In this document: positions 35,430 to 47,394 of the stretch, one piece after another | How positions within the stretch are numbered: position 1 is the stretch's first letter | Layout of the letters: every line of letters starts with the position of its first letter | Source of the DNA: Bettongia penicillata ogilbyi | Lineage: Eukaryota > Chordata > Mammalia > Diprotodontia > Potoroidae | Length of the DNA stretch: 64,000 bases | Direction: 5' to 3' | NCBI GenBank assembly: GCA_023548195.1 | Contig: JAJHZJ010000694.1 | Coordinates: 2,820,501 to 2,884,500 of the forward strand | Notes under the pieces: generated by a model | What the model was told of the DNA's origin: nothing | The model's database searches: none | Seen by the model: the letters and a program-made list of their open reading frames with translations, nothing else | Program-made: the position numbers and the translations under genes

Positions 35430-36370
35430 TGTCCTTAACTACCACATAAGGATGCTGTGAAGATGAATGAGATAATCTATGTGAAAGCACTTGGAGGGCT
35501 TAGAAGAAGTGTTGTGTACATCTTCTTGGTACAATCAATTAATGTTTTATTTAAAATATTAGTGTTGATACAGTATTACCCCAGACCTTACTATGGAAAT
35601 TCACTAATGAACTTGGTGTAAGTATTTTTTCTTTCTATTGTTATAGACTAAGGATTTATATGTATATATCATTTATTGTATACAATGGAAGAATGAGATA
35701 ACTCACAAAAGTGAACTTGGCAAATAATATATGCAGAAAAATTTTTTAAACATTAACCATTTTTAATGAAAATTTCTTGTATTTACTTAAAGCTAATGAA
35801 CAGTATAATATTGATTATATCCCCTTAATTCCCACTCTAATGCTTTTACCACTATGCCAGGTATATATGTATATCTTTTGTGGGATAGGAGATAGCCAGG
35901 CCTATTAAAATTGTGTATAAAGAGTAAACAGACTCTTAAGTGATAGTGTGAAAACATATTCTGCATATACATATTTTGGCAAATTTTCTTTGACTTCTAT
36001 TTTGGCTGCTCTTAGACTTTTGGGGTTTTGGGTTTTTTTTGCTTATTCTGGTTCCTATCTTTCTTCTGATTAGTTGAGGTTGCCTTTTAGTAGTTCTTCT
36101 AGGAGACAGTGAGATCAAGAACTGCACAGGATGAGAAGGCCTGAATGAGTTGAGAGCTTCCCTTTTTGTGAGTGTATCCGTAATTGGTACGATCGCAGAC
36201 CTATTGAGATACTGAAGTAAGCAAATAGAGTAAGACTCAAAAAGATTTGATTTTATCACCAACAGAATCCTTTCTCTTATGCATTTAATAATGTATAATG
36301 CATATTTCGTACTATAACATAAAATGTTTGTAATCATTATGGCCTTTCTTATCTGCTAATATCACCATTA
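35430..36370. other. Intron 3 start: short MIR-like tail (35440-35520), otherwise no recognised feature
   Basis: 'gatgctgtgaagatgaatga' 'gataat' is MIR-like. The rest is AT-rich. The minus-strand frame at 36337-35936 has no recognisable product. Confidence 0.4.
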
Positions 36371-36374
36371 TAAT

Positions 36375-36597
36375 GGTATTTTGTAGTGTAGAACCCAGGG
36401 CCTGGAGTCAGGAAGACCTGAGTTCAGATCAGGCCTCAGACACTAACAAGTCACACTCTGTCTGCGTTAATCCACTGGAGAAGGAAACAGTAGACTACTC
36501 CCATGTCTTTGCTAAGAAAACTCCACAGACAGTATATTCCACAGGGTCACGCAGAGTCATACACAACTGAACAACAACAACAGTTATGAGTAGGGCC
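36375..36597 (+). repeat. WSINE1-like SINE
   Basis: 'ggcctggagtcaggaagacc' head, 'aatccactggagaaggaaac' body, 'aagaaaactccacagacagt', 'gtcatacacaactgaacaac' and a CAA tail. This layout is common in marsupials. A minus-strand relative is at 57565-57825. Confidence 0.75.
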
Positions 36598-36724
36598 ACT
36601 CTGTGTTCTCTTCTTTCCTGTGGTGTGCTGTTGAAGGAAAGCTGAAAATCTAAAACGTAGGGGAAAAGGTAGAAATGTATTATTAAAGCATTTCAAATGT
36701 AATCAGTACTTGAACAAAATTGTC

Positions 36725-36739
36725 ATTATTAGTTCATAC
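36725..36739. repeat. HAL1 target-site duplication (left)
   Basis: 15 bases identical to 39731-39745. Confidence 0.93.
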
Positions 36740-37234
36740 TGGGGATGGAGCCAAGATGGCGGAGTAGAAGGACGCACATTTATGAGCTCCGAAACCAAAG
36801 CCCATAGAATTAATGTCAAAAGAGACCCCCATAACTTCTGGGTTAATACAAGGTGTGCAGAAACGGAGTGGAAGAGATTTCCGTGCCAGAGAGCCCTGAA
36901 GAGCCGTCCCCGGGGTCCGTCGCGCCCCGGAAAGTGGACCCCACCCCCAGCGCTGCCCTGGCCGCGGCCACAGAGAAGCTGACCCGAGCAGGCTTCAGAG
37001 ACGGAAGCTCTGGCAGCCGGGAAAGTCCCTCCACCCACAGAAGCTACAGGTCAGTGAGAGAGAAGGCTGGGCTGGAGGAGGGGAGTGGAGCGTCTCCGTG
37101 ACTTGGGCCCCCTCGGGAGGAAGTGGCGGTGGTAAAGACGGGGGCAGGAAGCGGCGGAGGCAGAGGCGTGGGCGGCGGCTGAGGCAGCAGCGGCCCAGGA
37201 CTCAGGAATCCCCCAGCAGCAGGCAGGATCTTCA

Positions 37235-37460
37235 TTACGGAAGGTTTCTGCATGAACGGCCTGAGGAGGCTGAGCTTGGGAGACGGCCCTGCCCCCACCC
37301 CGCTCTATTACTGAAGGCCTCTGCATAAAGCCCCTGAGGGAACTGAGCCTAGGAGGCAGGGCCCCCCACCCCACCCCCACCCGCTCCATTCCTGAAAGTC
37401 TCTGCATAAAGCCCCTGAGGGAGCTGAGCCTGGGAGGCGGCCCTGCCTCCACCCCAGCGC
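37235..37460 (+). repeat. Three tandem ~75-80-bp monomers in HAL1 5' UTR
   Basis: Three successive units (about 37235-37306, 37307-37387, 37388-37460). Each has an 'att-c/g-aagg..tctctgcataaa' start, a 'ctgagggagctgagcctggg' middle and a 'ggccctgcc' C-rich end. The related L1 at 4163-5505 has a single such unit (around 5020-5090, minus strand). Confidence 0.75.
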
Positions 37461-37575
37461 CAGAACTAAAGCTTGCCGCGGAAAGCCCATTTGAATCTCA
37501 GAGGCCAAGCACTAGCTGGGCGGATCCAGGCGGGGGTGGAAAGGAATCTCAGAAGTCAAGTAACTGGCTGGAAAA

Positions 37576-38680
37576 ATGCCTAGGAAAGGGAAGAAAAATA
37601 AGACTATAGAGAATTTTTTCCAACAAATGCAAATGATCCCGACCTTCGGATCTGACAAAGATGAGGACGTATTCTTGCCATCAGGGAAAGACGTGGAGGG
37701 CGGGGCCTCAGTACCCCAGATACCCCAGGGGGGGTGGAGGGTGGGCTCAGGCCTTGGAAGAGCTCAAAAAGGATTTTGAAAAGCAAGTTAGACAGGTGGA
37801 GGAAAAACTGGGAAGAGAAATGACAGAGATGCAAGAAAAGTATGAAAAATGGGTCAATACCTTGGTAAAGGAGACCCAAAAAAAATGCTGAGGAAATTAA
37901 CACCTTGAAAAATAGGCTCACTCAATTGGCAAAAGAGATTCAAAAAGTCAGTGGGGAAAAGAATGCTTTCAAAAGCAGAATGAGCCAAATGGAAAAAGAG
38001 GCTCAAAAGCTCACTGAATTTAATAGTTCTCTCAAAATTAGAATGGAGCAGATGGAATCTAATGACTTTATGAGAAACCAAGAAATCACCAAACAAAACC
38101 AAAAGAATGAAAAAATGGAAAGAATGTGAAATATCTCATGGGAAAAACAACTGACCTGGAAAATAGATCCAGGAGAGACAATTTAAAAATTATGGGACTA
38201 CCTGAAACTCATGATCAAAAAAAGAGCCTAGACATCATCTTCCATGAAATTATCAAGGAAAACTGCCCTGACATTCTAGAACCAGAGAGCAAAATAAGTA
38301 TTGAAAGAATCCATTGATCACCACCTGAAAGAGATCAAAAAAGAGAAACTCCTAGGAACGTTGTGGCCAAATTCCAGAACTCCCAGCTCAAGGAAAAAAT
38401 CTTGCAAGCAGCTAGAAAGAAACAATTCCAGTACTGTGGAAATACAATCAGGATAACTCAAGATCTAGCAGCTTCTACATTAAGGGATCGAAGGGCGTGG
38501 AATAGGATATTCCAGAAGACAAAGGAACTAGGACTCAAACCAAGAATCACCTACCCAGCTAAACTGAGTATAATACTTCAAGGGAAAATATGGTTTTTCA
38601 ATGAAACAGAGGACTTTCAATCATTCTTAATGAAAAGACCAGAGCTGAAAAGAAAATTTGACTTTCAAACACAAGAATGA
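37576..38680 (+). pseudogene. HAL1 ORF1, disrupted
   Basis: Opens with ATG (MPRKGKKNKTIENFF), then a lysine/glutamate-rich coiled coil, then the conserved RRM/CTD part ending at TGA 38678. The frame moves from 37576 to a second frame around the G-run at 37727, to a third around 37880 (A-run), and back to the second near 38126. An in-frame TGA follows at about 38315. At least three frameshifts and one stop mean no functional ORF1 protein. Its normal role is an RNA-binding chaperone of the retrotransposon particle. Confidence 0.85.
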
Positions 38681-39730
38681 GAAGAAGCATAAAAAAGGAA
38701 ACAGCAAAGAGAAGTATTAAGGGACTTACCAGAAGTGAACTGTTTACATTCATACAGGGAAAGACAATATTTGTAACTCTTAAAACTTTTCAGTATCTGG
38801 GTAGTTGGTGGGACCACACATACACATATACACGCATGCACACACATACACACATACACACACATACAGAGACAGAGAGCACAGATTGAACTGAATAGGA
38901 TGGGACCATACCTTAAAAGAAATTAAGGTAAATGGTGAGAGAGAAATGTAGTGGGAGGAAAGAGGGGGAAATAGAAGGGGGTAACTATATGTCATTTAAG
39001 AGGCAAGTAGGAGATTTTTTTTTTTTTTTTTTTTTTAGTGGAGGGAAAAAGAGGAGAGCAGAGAAAAAAAAAACAAAAAAAAAACAAAACAAGAAGTTTA
39101 CCCTCATCACATTTGACTAAATGAAGGAGTGAAATGCACACTCATTTTGGTATGAAAACCTATCTTACAGTATAAGAAAGTGGGGGAGAAGGAGATATTG
39201 CAAGGGGGGGGATGATGGAAGGGAGGGCAAAGGGAGGAGGGAGCAATTTGTAGTCAACACTTGGGGAGGGATAGGATCAAAAGACAGAAGAGAAACAACG
39301 AGGGGCAGGTTAGGAGGGATGGTAATTCAGTTAGTCTTACACAACACGACTATCAGGGAGGTCATTTGCAAAACTACACAGATATGGCCTATATTGAATT
39401 GCCTGCCTTCCCAAAGGGAATATGTGGGGAGGGAGGGATGGGGAGAATTTGGAACTCAAAGTTTTAGGAACAACTGTTTAGTATTGTTGTTGCAACTAGG
39501 AAAGAAGACATACAGTTAATGAGGAATAGAAAGTCATCTGGCCCTACAGGAGAAAAGAGAAGATGGAGACAAGAGAAGGGAGGGATGACAGAAGAGAGGG
39601 CAGATTGGAGACAGGGAAAATCATATTGCTTGGGGTATTGGGGTGGGGGGGAGGGGATAAAAGGGGAGAAAATTTGGAACCCAAGAATTTGTGAAAATGA
39701 ATGTAAAAAGTTAAATAAATAAATAAATTT

Positions 39731-39745
39731 ATTATTAGTTCATAC
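39731..39745. repeat. HAL1 target-site duplication (right)
   Basis: 15 bases identical to 36725-36739. Confidence 0.93.
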
Positions 39746-40655
39746 CTCTTGCTTTGAAAAGCAAATTTGACATTGAGTTCCAGATATAATAGTTTGTGGC
39801 TGATAGTACTTGTAATACTTTGTGGCTTCTTTCCATATTTTCTTGGGTTCAAGCATCAACCCTTAGACTTTTCTCATTGGTATAAAAAAAGAGTCCTCAT
39901 AGCCTCTGACCTTATCTAATTTAAAATCTGTCTTAATTTTCAGTAAACTATAAGCTATTCCCTCTTCCACATCTGCATTTTGGATAATTTTTTTGATAAT
40001 TACATTATTATTTAAAACATTAATAAATATTCACAAGATTTTGAATCTGAAAAGAGGTGATTTAATTTTAAAATCGTTGAGGTAAATGATTTTCACTGTG
40101 CTCTTTCTTCAAATTATGTGGTTTTATAAATTATACATATTATACAAAGCACACTGCTTTTAACAGATAAGGCATTGCCTAAAACACCCATACAACTGTC
40201 TATATTTCCTCTTCTGGCCAATTGCTTCATTAGGTTTGTGAATTGAAATATTTTTGGAGGGGGAAAAATGTTACAGATTTTTAAAAATTGTTTTACTTGA
40301 GCAAATGAAGCAGTTCAGATAGAACACTCTACAAGGTGTAATTCATTTTAAGTTAAAGATACCAAATAGTTTCTGGTAGATGGAACTTGCCTTTTGAAAT
40401 ATCTTCCATTGACCCCAACTCTTAGGACAACTCTTAGGGAGTTACTTTTAAATTTTGTCCCTGCATGGAGGACCTCCCTTGTTTCTTCTGAAACTAGTCT
40501 TATGGAACACTGTCATTTCTGTATTAGGTTACTAGATGGATCTGCTTGCCTGTAGGTACATGTCATTGAAGATAATTTCAATGTGAAGTATGTATGAGTA
40601 TGAAAAAAGGTGGACTCTTAAAAGTAAAAATACGTTACAAATTTGCTTATCTGAT
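39746..40655. other. No recognised feature (intron 3)
   Basis: AT-rich intron DNA. Confidence 0.45.
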
Positions 40656-40661
40656 ACATTA

Positions 40662-40725
40662 TACACACACACGCACGCACACGCACGCACACACACACAC
40701 GCACATGCACACACACACACACACA
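40662..40725. repeat. (CA)n microsatellite
   Basis: CA with CG/TG interruptions. Confidence 0.92.
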
Positions 40726-40839
40726 TATTCCTTGGAAAAACAAAGAAATTTGATTTAGACCACTGAGAAAAGGCTAACATAGATAGAGCTTTTTAAAGAT
40801 TTAAAATATAGCTAGTAAATCAATACTGTCAAGTTAGAA

Positions 40840-41100
40840 AAGCAGTGTAATATATATTCTGTAGTATACACAGTATGGGACTTGAAGTAAGGAAGAGCTG
40901 GGATCAAATACCTTTGACACTTATTAATCAGGTAACTATGGATAAGTTGTTTAATCTTTCTGAGTCTCAATTTCCTTATCTGTAAAATGGGAGTAAATAG
41001 TACTTCTAGTACATACCTTGCAGGATTTTTGTGAGACTTAAAGGACACTCTATGTGTAAAGTCCTTTGCAAACTCTGATATGCTATGTACATTTCAGTTA
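40840..41100 (+). repeat. MIR/CORE-type SINE
   Basis: 'atgggacttgaagtaaggaa', 'caatttccttatctgtaaaa', 'agtcctttgcaaactctgat'. Ends about 190 bases before exon 4. Confidence 0.75.
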
Positions 41101-41289
41101 TCATTATTGAGATAAGAAATAAAAATTTATTAACCCATTGCATCTTGGCCTTAGGACTGTTGATAACCATTTATTTCATTGACAATGTGTACTATAGAAA
41201 TAAGAATACTTCAACTAAAATATCCACAGAACCTGCAAATTGTCACAGGTAATATAAATCCTTAATTTCCTTTTATTTATTTTTTCCAG

Positions 41290-41365
41290 GTTTCCTTTAC
41301 CTAAGCACCCTGCAGCACCTCCTGAACATCTAAAAGAACCTTTGGTATATATGAGAAAAGCACAG
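41290..41365 (+). CDS. TBC1D19: TBC1D19 coding exon 4
   Basis: 76 nt behind a pyrimidine-rich TTTTTCCAG acceptor. It completes a valine and encodes a proline-rich linker FPLPKHPAAPPEHLKEPLVY followed by MRKAQ. The donor is GTTGGT. Phase 2 in, phase 0 out. The upstream 5.9-kb intron 3 contains the full-length HAL1 insertion. A TA/CA microsatellite starts about 20 bases after the donor. Confidence 0.93.
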
Positions 41366-41379
41366 GTTGGTTATTATTC

Positions 41380-41440
41380 ATTTATATATATATATATACA
41401 CACACATGCATATATATGTGCGTGCATGTGTGTATTTTTC
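41380..41440. repeat. TA/CA/TG microsatellite
   Basis: Alternating TA then CA/TG runs just after exon 4. Confidence 0.85.
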
Positions 41441-41687
41441 CCACCACACTAGGTGAAAAATCTTTATTAACCTTATAAGCATATACTATTTATTAATTGT
41501 ATTAAACCTTGACAAAAGCAACTATGAGCAACTATTGAGGTATAAGCACTATAGCAAAAGAAATATTTTGTATCTGTTTCTCTATTCTTATCAAAACATC
41601 AGGGTCAATAACTATAGCACCACGGGAGAAAATAGGGAGAAAAAATTCCTATACCATATTATCCAGAAATTTTAAATATGACAAAAA

Positions 41688-41785
41688 ATGGAGAGAGAGG
41701 GGGAGGGGGAGAGGGAGAAGGAAAGGAAGGGAAGGGAGAGAGGGAGGGGAAGAGACAAAGAGAAGGGGGAGGGAAAGAAGGAGGA
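41688..41785. repeat. Purine-rich (GGGAGA)n tract
   Basis: About 100 bases almost wholly A/G. Confidence 0.85.
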
Positions 41786-41794
41786 TGACCCAGG

Positions 41795-42290
41795 ACAGTC
41801 TTGAAGCACTTGAATGAAGTTCTTTGGAACCTTGCCTACCTTTCTAGGGTTATTGTACATTACTGTTCTTCACACCTTCTGCTTTCCAATCAAGCTGGCC
41901 TATTTGCTGATCCTTGTACAAAACATTACATCTCCTGCTTCTGTATCATTGTACAGGCTTTTTCCCCATGCCTGGAATCTGCTGCCTTTACTTCCATCTC
42001 TTAGAACTCTGAGATGCCTTCAAAGTTCACCTCAGTTGCCAACTCCTACGGGAGACCTTTCTTGATTCCCCTCCTTGCTAGTCCCCTCCTCCAAAGTAAT
42101 TTTGTGTTTACTTTGTTTATTTATGTTCTTCTTACTTATCTGTCTTAATATTGTTTCCTCCAACAGAAAGTAAGGGTCTTGATGTCAGGAATTAGTTTTG
42201 TTTTTCACTTTGTATCTACAGCAGCCAGCACAAGGCCAGGTATCTAGTAGATGCTTTATAAATGCTTATGGACTGATTCATTGACTGTCA
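41795..42290 (+). mobile_element. L2 LINE 3' end
   Basis: 'tttccccatgcctggaatct', 'gagatgccttcaaagttcac', 'agatgctttataaatgctta' at the extreme 3' end. Confidence 0.8.
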
Positions 42291-42394
42291 AGAATACTAA
42301 AGGAAGGCACTAAGTATGTTGGAGGGCTATAGTTAGAGAATTTTTGAGAAGGCATGGATGAGAGTCATAGAGGGTGGGTATTCATGCCAGGTAG

Positions 42395-42655
42395 GTGGTA
42401 CGTTGCATAATGCACTGGACTTGGAGTCAGGAAGACCTGAGTTCAAATGATGCCTCAGGCACTAGCAAGGGGACCCTAGGTATGTCACTTAATCTCTGTC
42501 TACCTCTGTTTCCTCATCTGTAAAATGGGTATTATAATAGCACTTACTGCCTAGGGTCCTTATAAGGACAAAATTAAATATTATTTGTAAAGCACTTTGC
42601 AAACCTTAAAACACTATGAAAATGCTTGCTACCATTTTTATTATCATTATCATTG
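42395..42655 (+). repeat. Well-preserved MIR-type marsupial SINE
   Basis: All SINE boxes in order: 'ggacttggagtcaggaagac', 'ctgtttcctcatctgtaaaa', 'agcactttgcaaaccttaaa'. The full-length order helps identify the partial copies elsewhere. Confidence 0.85.
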
Positions 42656-43179
42656 GAGGGAACACCCACATGGATGAGTTTACAATCCCTTGAAGTGTCA
42701 AAATATTATTGTATTTTTTATTTGTCTTCATTAACATTTATATTTTAACAGATTCCTAGAAAAAGTCAAACCAACATGGTTCTATTATATTAAAATTTTC
42801 TCCTTTGAATCTTAGGGTATGTAGAATTTCTATCAGAAGTGAAATAGATCTTTTTGAGCCAAGACATCAGAAAGATAATGAGGTGAAGACAGAATTAATT
42901 ACCAATTGACAGCTGAAGATTTACTTAAATAGTTCTTTGTTTGGTTGTTCCTGGACACAAGGATTGCAAAAGTGTTTACGTTCATAAAATCATCAAATGT
43001 TATAGTTATAAGGACCCTAACAATTCATCTGGTTCATTCATTTCATTCTACAAATGAGGAATGATAGTGCTATTTTGTGACACAAAAGAAAGTGTGAGAT
43101 ATAGTAGAATTTCAAGTTAGCATTGCCATTTTAAAATATTTATTGTGAATATATTAAAAGATAAAAATATCCAGTTTCA

Positions 43180-43440
43180 CAGTTATTTTTCTTTTCTTTT
43201 TATTTATTTATTTTCAATAAATAGCAGCATTCACTTACACAAAATTTTGAATTTCAGATTTTCTCTCTTTCTCTCCCCAACCCCACGCCAGGATCACATG
43301 TATTCTAATTGCCTTTTCCTCCACTTTGCCCTCCCTTTTGTCACTCCCCCCTCCCCATATCACCTTCCTTTCTATTTCCTGTGAGGTAAGATAGATTTCT
43401 GTACTCCATTGCCTGTATATCTTATTTCCTAATTGCATTT
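43180..43440 (-). mobile_element. LINE 3'-end fragment, antisense
   Basis: A T-rich left edge and 'aaaattttgaatttcagatt' 'ttct', then C-rich text like the L1 3' UTR complement at 9650-9720. Confidence 0.5.
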
Positions 43441-44950
43441 ACATAGTTATTTGTAGGAAAATATGACTTCCTAGATCTCATGTTGATCAAAGTTTCAGTT
43501 TGAACTTATGTTTTCTGGTATGTTAACAGATTTAGCCAGCACATAATAGGATCTCCTCTTAAAACTATTTTTAAGAAAAATTTAACATGGTTGTTTTGAA
43601 GAAGAAGCAAGGAAAAAGATTCATTTGTAACATCTGTAAGATCTAAAGGCCTTTTTTACACTTTAAATAACAGGAACTTGTTGGGACTTTAAAAAGATTT
43701 TTATTCAACTGTCATGAGCATTTTAAAAGACGATGAGGTGCTGCCAACAGTCATTCAAAAGATTTTATTGATTCACTGGCATTTTTTGACTAAGCTTTTT
43801 GATATTCATGGATATTCAGAAAATACATATGAAGCTGTTTGAAATCCTTTGAGTCAATACTGTAGATATTACTTGTAATAGAAAGTAAATGTAAATTGAT
43901 AGTAATTTCATTTATACAGGAAGTAGGTTACAATAAAAGGTAAATGTCTTCCTATATTAAAATTTTTGAATGCAAAAGGATAGTCACTGTTCATTTTTCT
44001 TTTAATCAATGTTTAAAGTTCTTATTTATTTTGTAAGTCTTTAGGGGGCAGAGATCATTGCTTCCTTTACATTTTTTACTGATGCTTACTTTCTGAACTT
44101 GCAAGCTTACTTTTCCCTCATTGTCTAATAAATAATTTGCCAGTTTAAGTTTCCTGTTACTCTATTTTTTGCATGTATGTGGCCAGTAATAAATGAGCAC
44201 TTGTGCTAAACTCTTAATATCTCTTAATATATTAATATTAATATCTCTTTTAAGTTTTAAAAGTTCCATTTCTTATACTCCACAAATGAGAACTATTGAA
44301 GATAGGATACCTATGAATTATATAATCATTAGAATTTGAGATTTGAAGTGAATGTTGAAAACTAAAAAAAAAATAATAATTTAAATTTAAAATAAAAAAA
44401 AAGAATTTGAGATTAGGAAGGCAGCCATGATCCAAATAGGAAACTCTCTCTACTCCTATACAAGTTTTCCCATTTAGCAGCCTGAGAGAATGAAAGTGAG
44501 CAAGATAGAAGAAACAGTATCCATGCAAAAGTGACAGAAGGTGCTGAATTTCTAGGAAAACTAGAAAGTACCCTTGTGCAAGGAATTTTTCATACTGACC
44601 AGGTAGGCAAAAGAAAGAGCTGAGAGATTTTCTCTTTGAAGGCATAAAGAGGGGAAAAAAATCAAGCCATTATAGGTTTATATTAATGAGAAAGGAGGCG
44701 TTTTTTTTTATTAGGTGTTTGCATTTCTTAGGGCTCTTTGCTTTCTTAATTATAAATATGAATATCTGTAAAAACATGGATGTGTGTTTTAATCTCAACT
44801 TCTTTAATTTCTTATTTCATTCTTTTACCAAACATTTATTCATTTCCTGACCATATGCAAAGTACCTTGCTTCATATTTCAGGAGATACAAAGCTCAGTA
44901 AAACCTAACTTGCCTTATTTTTTCCCATCCAAATAATTTTTATGATGTTT
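43441..44950. other. Mostly unrecognised intron 4; R1-like fragment at 44825-44905
   Basis: AT-rich. 'catttattcatttcctgacc' followed by 'caaagtaccttgcttcatat' resembles the left end of R1. No coding features. The minus-strand 131-codon frame at 44645-44250 has no recognisable product. Confidence 0.4.
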
Positions 44951-44954
44951 ATTC

Positions 44955-45330
44955 AGATTACCTAATCATGGATGGGCCCCCAAGATTCTGTCCTGTTTCC
45001 TCTTCTCTTCTGCCTGTGGACTATTTTACTTGGGACCTCATCAGTTCCCATTGGTTCAGTTATTATCTCTGTGCAGATGAATCTCAGATCTGCTTATCTA
45101 GCCCTAATCTTTCTTCTGACTTTCAGGCTTATATCCCCAGCTGCCTATTGGACATTTTGAACTGGATGTTCCATAAACATCTTAAACTCGATATATCCAG
45201 AACTGGATTAATTACCTTTTCGCACCAAATCCTTCCTTCTTACCAGTTTCCCTATTACTTTTGATGGTACCATAATCCCATGATTAACTCAGGCTTTCAA
45301 TCTAAGTATCATTTTTGACACCGTAGAGTT
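44955..45330 (+). mobile_element. L2 LINE fragment
   Basis: 'gttattatctctgtgcagat' (YYLCADES, the RT catalytic block), 'ttgaactggatgttccataa', 'tctaagtatcatttttgaca'. Confidence 0.8.
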
Positions 45331-45756
45331 CCCACTTTGTTTTTTTTATTTTACTTTTATTTCATGCTGCCTCCATGCATTGGTAATCGTAATATGCTAT
45401 TACTCTGTAGGCACATTTTAATAGTGTGGCAAATATATTTTGCAGTGGCAGCTTATGTCATTTCACAGAATGACATAACATGCTATGTGAATAATAAAAT
45501 CAAATAATTTGCCATTGGTATTGAAGTAAGATTTTGCTAATGAGTCTTTAATCTCAACTTTTATCAAACATTTCAAAAATTCTTAAAGTTTAGTTTAATG
45601 TTCTTTCAATTATCAATACCTCCTAATAAGAAAAATTGAGATTACTAACCATCATTAAAAACACTTTTGCTCTTTATTTACTCTATGTAAAACTTTTATA
45701 TTAACTGTATTTTAAACATGAATCAAAGGAAAATTTACTGGTTTTATATGTTTCAG

Positions 45757-45831
45757 GGAAGTTGGGAGAAAAGAATTTTGAAAAGTCTAAATAGTATGTG
45801 TACTGAACTAAGTATCCCATTGGCACGGAAG
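45757..45831 (+). CDS. TBC1D19: TBC1D19 coding exon 5
   Basis: 75 nt (25 codons) after TTTCAG, reading GSWEKRILKSLNSMCTELSI then PLARK; the donor is GTACTG. Phase 0 at both ends, so it could be skipped in frame. The WEKRIL/WEKKLQ resemblance between this exon and exon 3 is visible, but I draw no structural conclusion from it. Confidence 0.93.
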
Positions 45832-45903
45832 GTACTGTTAACATTTTTATTGCTTATATATATTTTAAAGTGAAGTTAATACTCATTGAAGGCACCATGA
45901 GCA

Positions 45904-45905
45904 TA

Positions 45906-45939
<34 letters not shown>

Positions 45940-45941
45940 TG
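45904..45941. repeat. (GT)n microsatellite
   Basis: GT run immediately after exon 5, abutting repeat R2. Confidence 0.9.
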
Positions 45942-46339
45942 TTCCTCCGTTTTCAAAGAAGACTATGACATCAGAAATGATGACAAGACTTACACTTTGT
46001 TTTGAGTGAGGGAGGGCTGTGCAAGATCACCAACCTTACTTTCTCCTCCTGAGCCATCTGGATCTAATGACCAGATATTCATCAGGATGACTGGAGATGG
46101 CCCAGGATGCAATGGGAGACCTTGATCTTTTGAGGCTAGGCCTTTTCAGGTACTCACTTAGAGGGAAGTAACAGTCATTCAGTGAACACGCCTTTTTAAG
46201 AATTAGTCAGGCAATAGCCCCTTTAATGAGCAAAAGAAAAAAATAACTAAATCAAGTTGGGAGAGAAAGAGAAACTGTTACTACTGATAATCACTCTAAG
46301 CCAGACATTAAGTGGAGTTTGGGCAGGGACCTATTGTTG
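45939..46339 (+). repeat. Interspersed repeat R2
   Basis: The + strand partner of 12221-12640, matching along about 400 bases. It starts at 'gttcctccgttttcaaagaa' and ends at 'gggcagggacctattgttg'. Confidence 0.75.
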
Positions 46340-46344
46340 TCCTC

Positions 46345-47240
46345 TGTGGGCTTCAGGGTGCATTGGGTTTAAGAGACTAAAGAGGTTTCCACAGATCAGA
46401 TTGATAAACCTAAATCAAAAGGATGAATTTTAACAGAGATGAATGAAAATCTTGAATTTGGGTTCAAAAGTTAATTTCCCAATTATAAAACAGAAATATG
46501 ATTCTATAGGAGGTTCATATGAAAGACTTTTTGAACTTAAGGTAACCACAGTAGTTCACGTTGACCTAACAATGTGATATCGCTGCAAAAACAAAACAAA
46601 ATAATTTTATATTGGGCATAGTTACAGCATAGCAGAAGTAGGCTTAGTATGAATACTGTGATTATAATATATACATTGCCTTTAGATATTTCACTTTCAT
46701 TTTTGATTCCCTTAATCAGAAAAAAGAATTAGTTATGTAACTGTTATATTCAAAAATTTAACTAGAGCATTTTTTACCATGGGTAAAAGGAAACTAGAAT
46801 TCTCCCCTTAGAAAACCTCATCACATGTCTTCAATTCTAACCACATCTATTTGCCCTTTTATTTTGAATGGGAGAGAAAAAAGGCAAAAAGGAAGGAAGA
46901 TTAGAGTAGTGCCCTAGGTTGGCTTACTTATATTTATATGTGATGAGAATATACATTACACACAGCAGTAAGAGTCAGAGGTAAGATGTAAACATAGGTC
47001 CCTGACTCTAAATCTACTTCAATTTCTTTCTTCTTTTCAATAAAAACTTTCCTCTGTTGGATAAATCTTTTTTATGGTATAGTTGTAAAGTTGTAAAGAA
47101 CGCTTTAGGTTTTTAATTATAGAGGCTCAAAGTCAGTCTACACCAATAGCTCTTTTGGTTTCAATATAAATTCTGTAAATGAGATAGCCTCCTCAACCCT
47201 TCCAATTTGGTCTGGCAGATCTCTCTGTTAGTTTGGTCTT
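46345..47240. other. No recognised feature (intron 5)
   Basis: AT-rich DNA without a nameable element. Confidence 0.4.
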
Positions 47241-47251
47241 TCTTACTTTCC

Positions 47252-47270
47252 TCCTCCTCCTCCTCCTCCT

Positions 47271-47346
<76 letters not shown>

Positions 47347-47353
47347 GTCTCTC

Positions 47354-47394
<41 letters not shown>

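Larger units (their letters stand above)
36740..39730 (+). mobile_element. Full-length HAL1 (half-L1) retrotransposon, 2,991 bp
   Basis: Starts TGGGGATGGAGCCAAGATGG and ends in a (TAAA)n tail. A perfect 15-bp target duplication, ATTATTAGTTCATAC, flanks it (36725-36739 and 39731-39745). Layout: a GC-rich 836-bp 5' UTR with three tandem monomers, an ORF1 region (37576-38680), then about 1 kb of purine-rich 3' UTR. There is no ORF2 at all. HAL1 elements are ORF1-only L1 derivatives that need L1 ORF2 protein for mobility. The intact duplication and full length indicate a fairly recent insertion. It lies in sense orientation within intron 3. Confidence 0.9.

Noticed and set aside
35565..35620. Exon-like sequence in intron 3 ahead of a GTAAG ('aacttggtgtaag')
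   Set aside because: Exon 3 (ending 35371, phase 2) joins exon 4 directly in the known protein order, and including this piece would break the frame.
36703..37508. Several GC-rich frames on both strands suggesting a gene
   Set aside because: They fall in the HAL1 5' UTR, which is GC-rich and multi-copy; no splice or product evidence.
44250..44645. 131-codon minus-strand frame in intron 4
   Set aside because: No recognisable product, AT-rich composition and no splice or promoter context.
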